Positions 63,481 to 64,000 of a stretch of 64,000 nt of DNA are shown piece after piece. Position 1 is the stretch's first letter, and each line of letters starts with the position of its first letter. The notes beneath the pieces were generated by a model, which ran no database searches, was not told the DNA's origin, and worked only from the letters and a program-made list of their open reading frames with translations. Made by a program: the position numbers and the translations under genes. This DNA is from CALAGB01 sp963789565 (GTDB lineage Bacteria; Chloroflexota; Chloroflexia; Thermomicrobiales; Thermomicrobiaceae): contig CAWBKX010000002.1 of NCBI GenBank assembly GCA_963789565.1, positions 2,976,001 to 3,040,000 of the forward strand, in the 5' to 3' direction.

Positions 63481-64000
63481 CTATGAGATAGCCCAGGCTT
63501 CGGAGAGGACCTCGGCCTGCTCCAGCACGGTCTGCGTGGCCTTCTCCTGCAGATCGGGGGGGTAGCCGTATTTGCGCAGGATGCGCTTGACGTAGACCCG
63601 CAGCTGCGCCCGCACGTTCTCGCGCACCGTCCAGTCGATGGTGACGTTCTTCCGCACGGTGTCGACCAACTCCCGCGCGATGGTCTTGAGGAGGTCGTCA
63701 CCCAGGACCGCGACGGCGCTGTCGTTGGTCTCCAACGCGTCATAGAAGGCCAGCTCGTCGTCGTTCAAACCGAGGTCGACGCCCCGCTGCTGCGCCTCAC
63801 GCATCTCTTTGGCGAGCTGGATCAATTCCTCAATGACCTGCGCCGCCTCGATCGCCCGGTTCTGATACTTGCGCACCGCCTGCTCCAGCAGCGCCGCGAA
63901 GGAGCGAGCCTGCACCACGTTGTGGCGCGAGCGCGACTTGATCTCACCCCGGAGCAGCCGCTGCAGCAGCTCCACCGCCAGATTGCGCTGCGGCATGCCG
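63481..64000 (-). CDS. hsdR: Type I restriction enzyme HsdR, C-terminal part (incomplete at window end)
   Basis: At least 173 residues of an open frame that enters from beyond base 64000. It matches the C-terminal domain of HsdR subunits (DUF3387): RHNVVQARSFAALLEQAVRKYQNRAIE, DLGLNDDELAFYDALETND, and the final VRAQLRVYVKRILRKYGYPPDLQEKATQTVLEQAE. HsdR carries the nuclease and translocase of type I restriction-modification complexes; hsdM and hsdS should lie outside the window. The IS element ends 38 bp after its stop codon. Confidence 0.88.
   Translation of the reverse strand, partial: GMPQRNLAVELLQRLLRGEIKSRSRHNVVQARSFAALLEQAVRKYQNRAIEAAQVIEELIQLAKEMREAQQRGVDLGLNDDELAFYDALETNDSAVAVLGDDLLKTIARELVDTVRKNVTIDWTVRENVRAQLRVYVKRILRKYGYPPDLQEKATQTVLEQAEVLSEAWAIS

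Noticed and set aside
1..64000. CRISPR arrays, rRNA genes and other spaced repeats
   Set aside because: No regularly spaced repeat series or rRNA-like segments were noticed in reading the window.

Overview
The window reads as chromosome of a Chloroflexota bacterium, most likely class Thermomicrobia or a close relative. The grounds are moderately high GC, a complete alternative complex III operon with two NrfD-type membrane subunits, Rex, F420-type LLM oxidoreductases, an IS4-type transposase, and frequent GTG/TTG starts behind GGAGG-type ribosome binding sites. No rRNA, tRNA or CRISPR array was recognised.

Layout. 0-0.6 kb: a short operator-controlled transcription unit with no convincing product. 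0.6-13.5 kb: a membrane-anchored sulfite-oxidase-like molybdoenzyme, an ABC exporter, a DUF420 membrane protein, a giant M14-type peptidase with an unrecognised N-terminal half, a ThDP enzyme, a TauE/SafE permease, an APH-fold kinase, and an ECF sigma factor overlapping a fused anti-sigma zinc finger/O6-alkylguanine-DNA alkyltransferase. 13.6-17.7 kb: a helicase-associated protein, a MITE-like inverted repeat, and a ureohydrolase behind an unknown 144-residue gene. 17.9-26.4 kb: the alternative complex III operon (small membrane protein, ActA, split ActB1/ActB2, ActC, ActF, ActD, ActE) with a Rex/CRP-like palindrome upstream and a terminator downstream.

26.4-48.7 kb: two divergent LLM oxidoreductases, ybaB-recN, lgt, an acyl-CoA dehydrogenase, a GNAT acetyltransferase, two tandem MFS transporters, a DUF2089/adhesin-like/ABC-2 operon with tandem 21-bp repeats at its promoter, an XRE regulator, a TrkA-type channel, rex, a membrane protein, a cyclase-family hydrolase, a secreted C39-like peptidase with a GntR regulator, and a RimI-like acetyltransferase.

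48.9-57.5 kb: a minus-strand phage head-gene block (capsid, portal, connector, terminase, minor head protein, a structural protein) in which most large genes are frameshifted. A LexA-type GAAC-N4-GTTC box precedes it. 57.8-64 kb: an HD-GYP protein, a hypothetical protein, a UDG-superfamily protein, inorganic pyrophosphatase, a glycine-rich stress-type membrane protein, an IS4-type element with a 9-bp target duplication, and the 3' end of a type I restriction hsdR gene running off the window.

The respiratory part is coherent: complex III moves electrons from quinol to cytochrome c, Lgt lipidates its lipoprotein subunits, DUF420 proteins are linked to haem-copper oxidase assembly, and Rex could sense NADH and act on the operon palindrome. 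The most novel-looking arrangement is the ECF sigma factor paired with an anti-sigma domain fused to a DNA alkyltransferase, which suggests a one-protein alkylation sensor, repair enzyme and sigma switch. All functions are read from sequence patterns alone; no database search was run.
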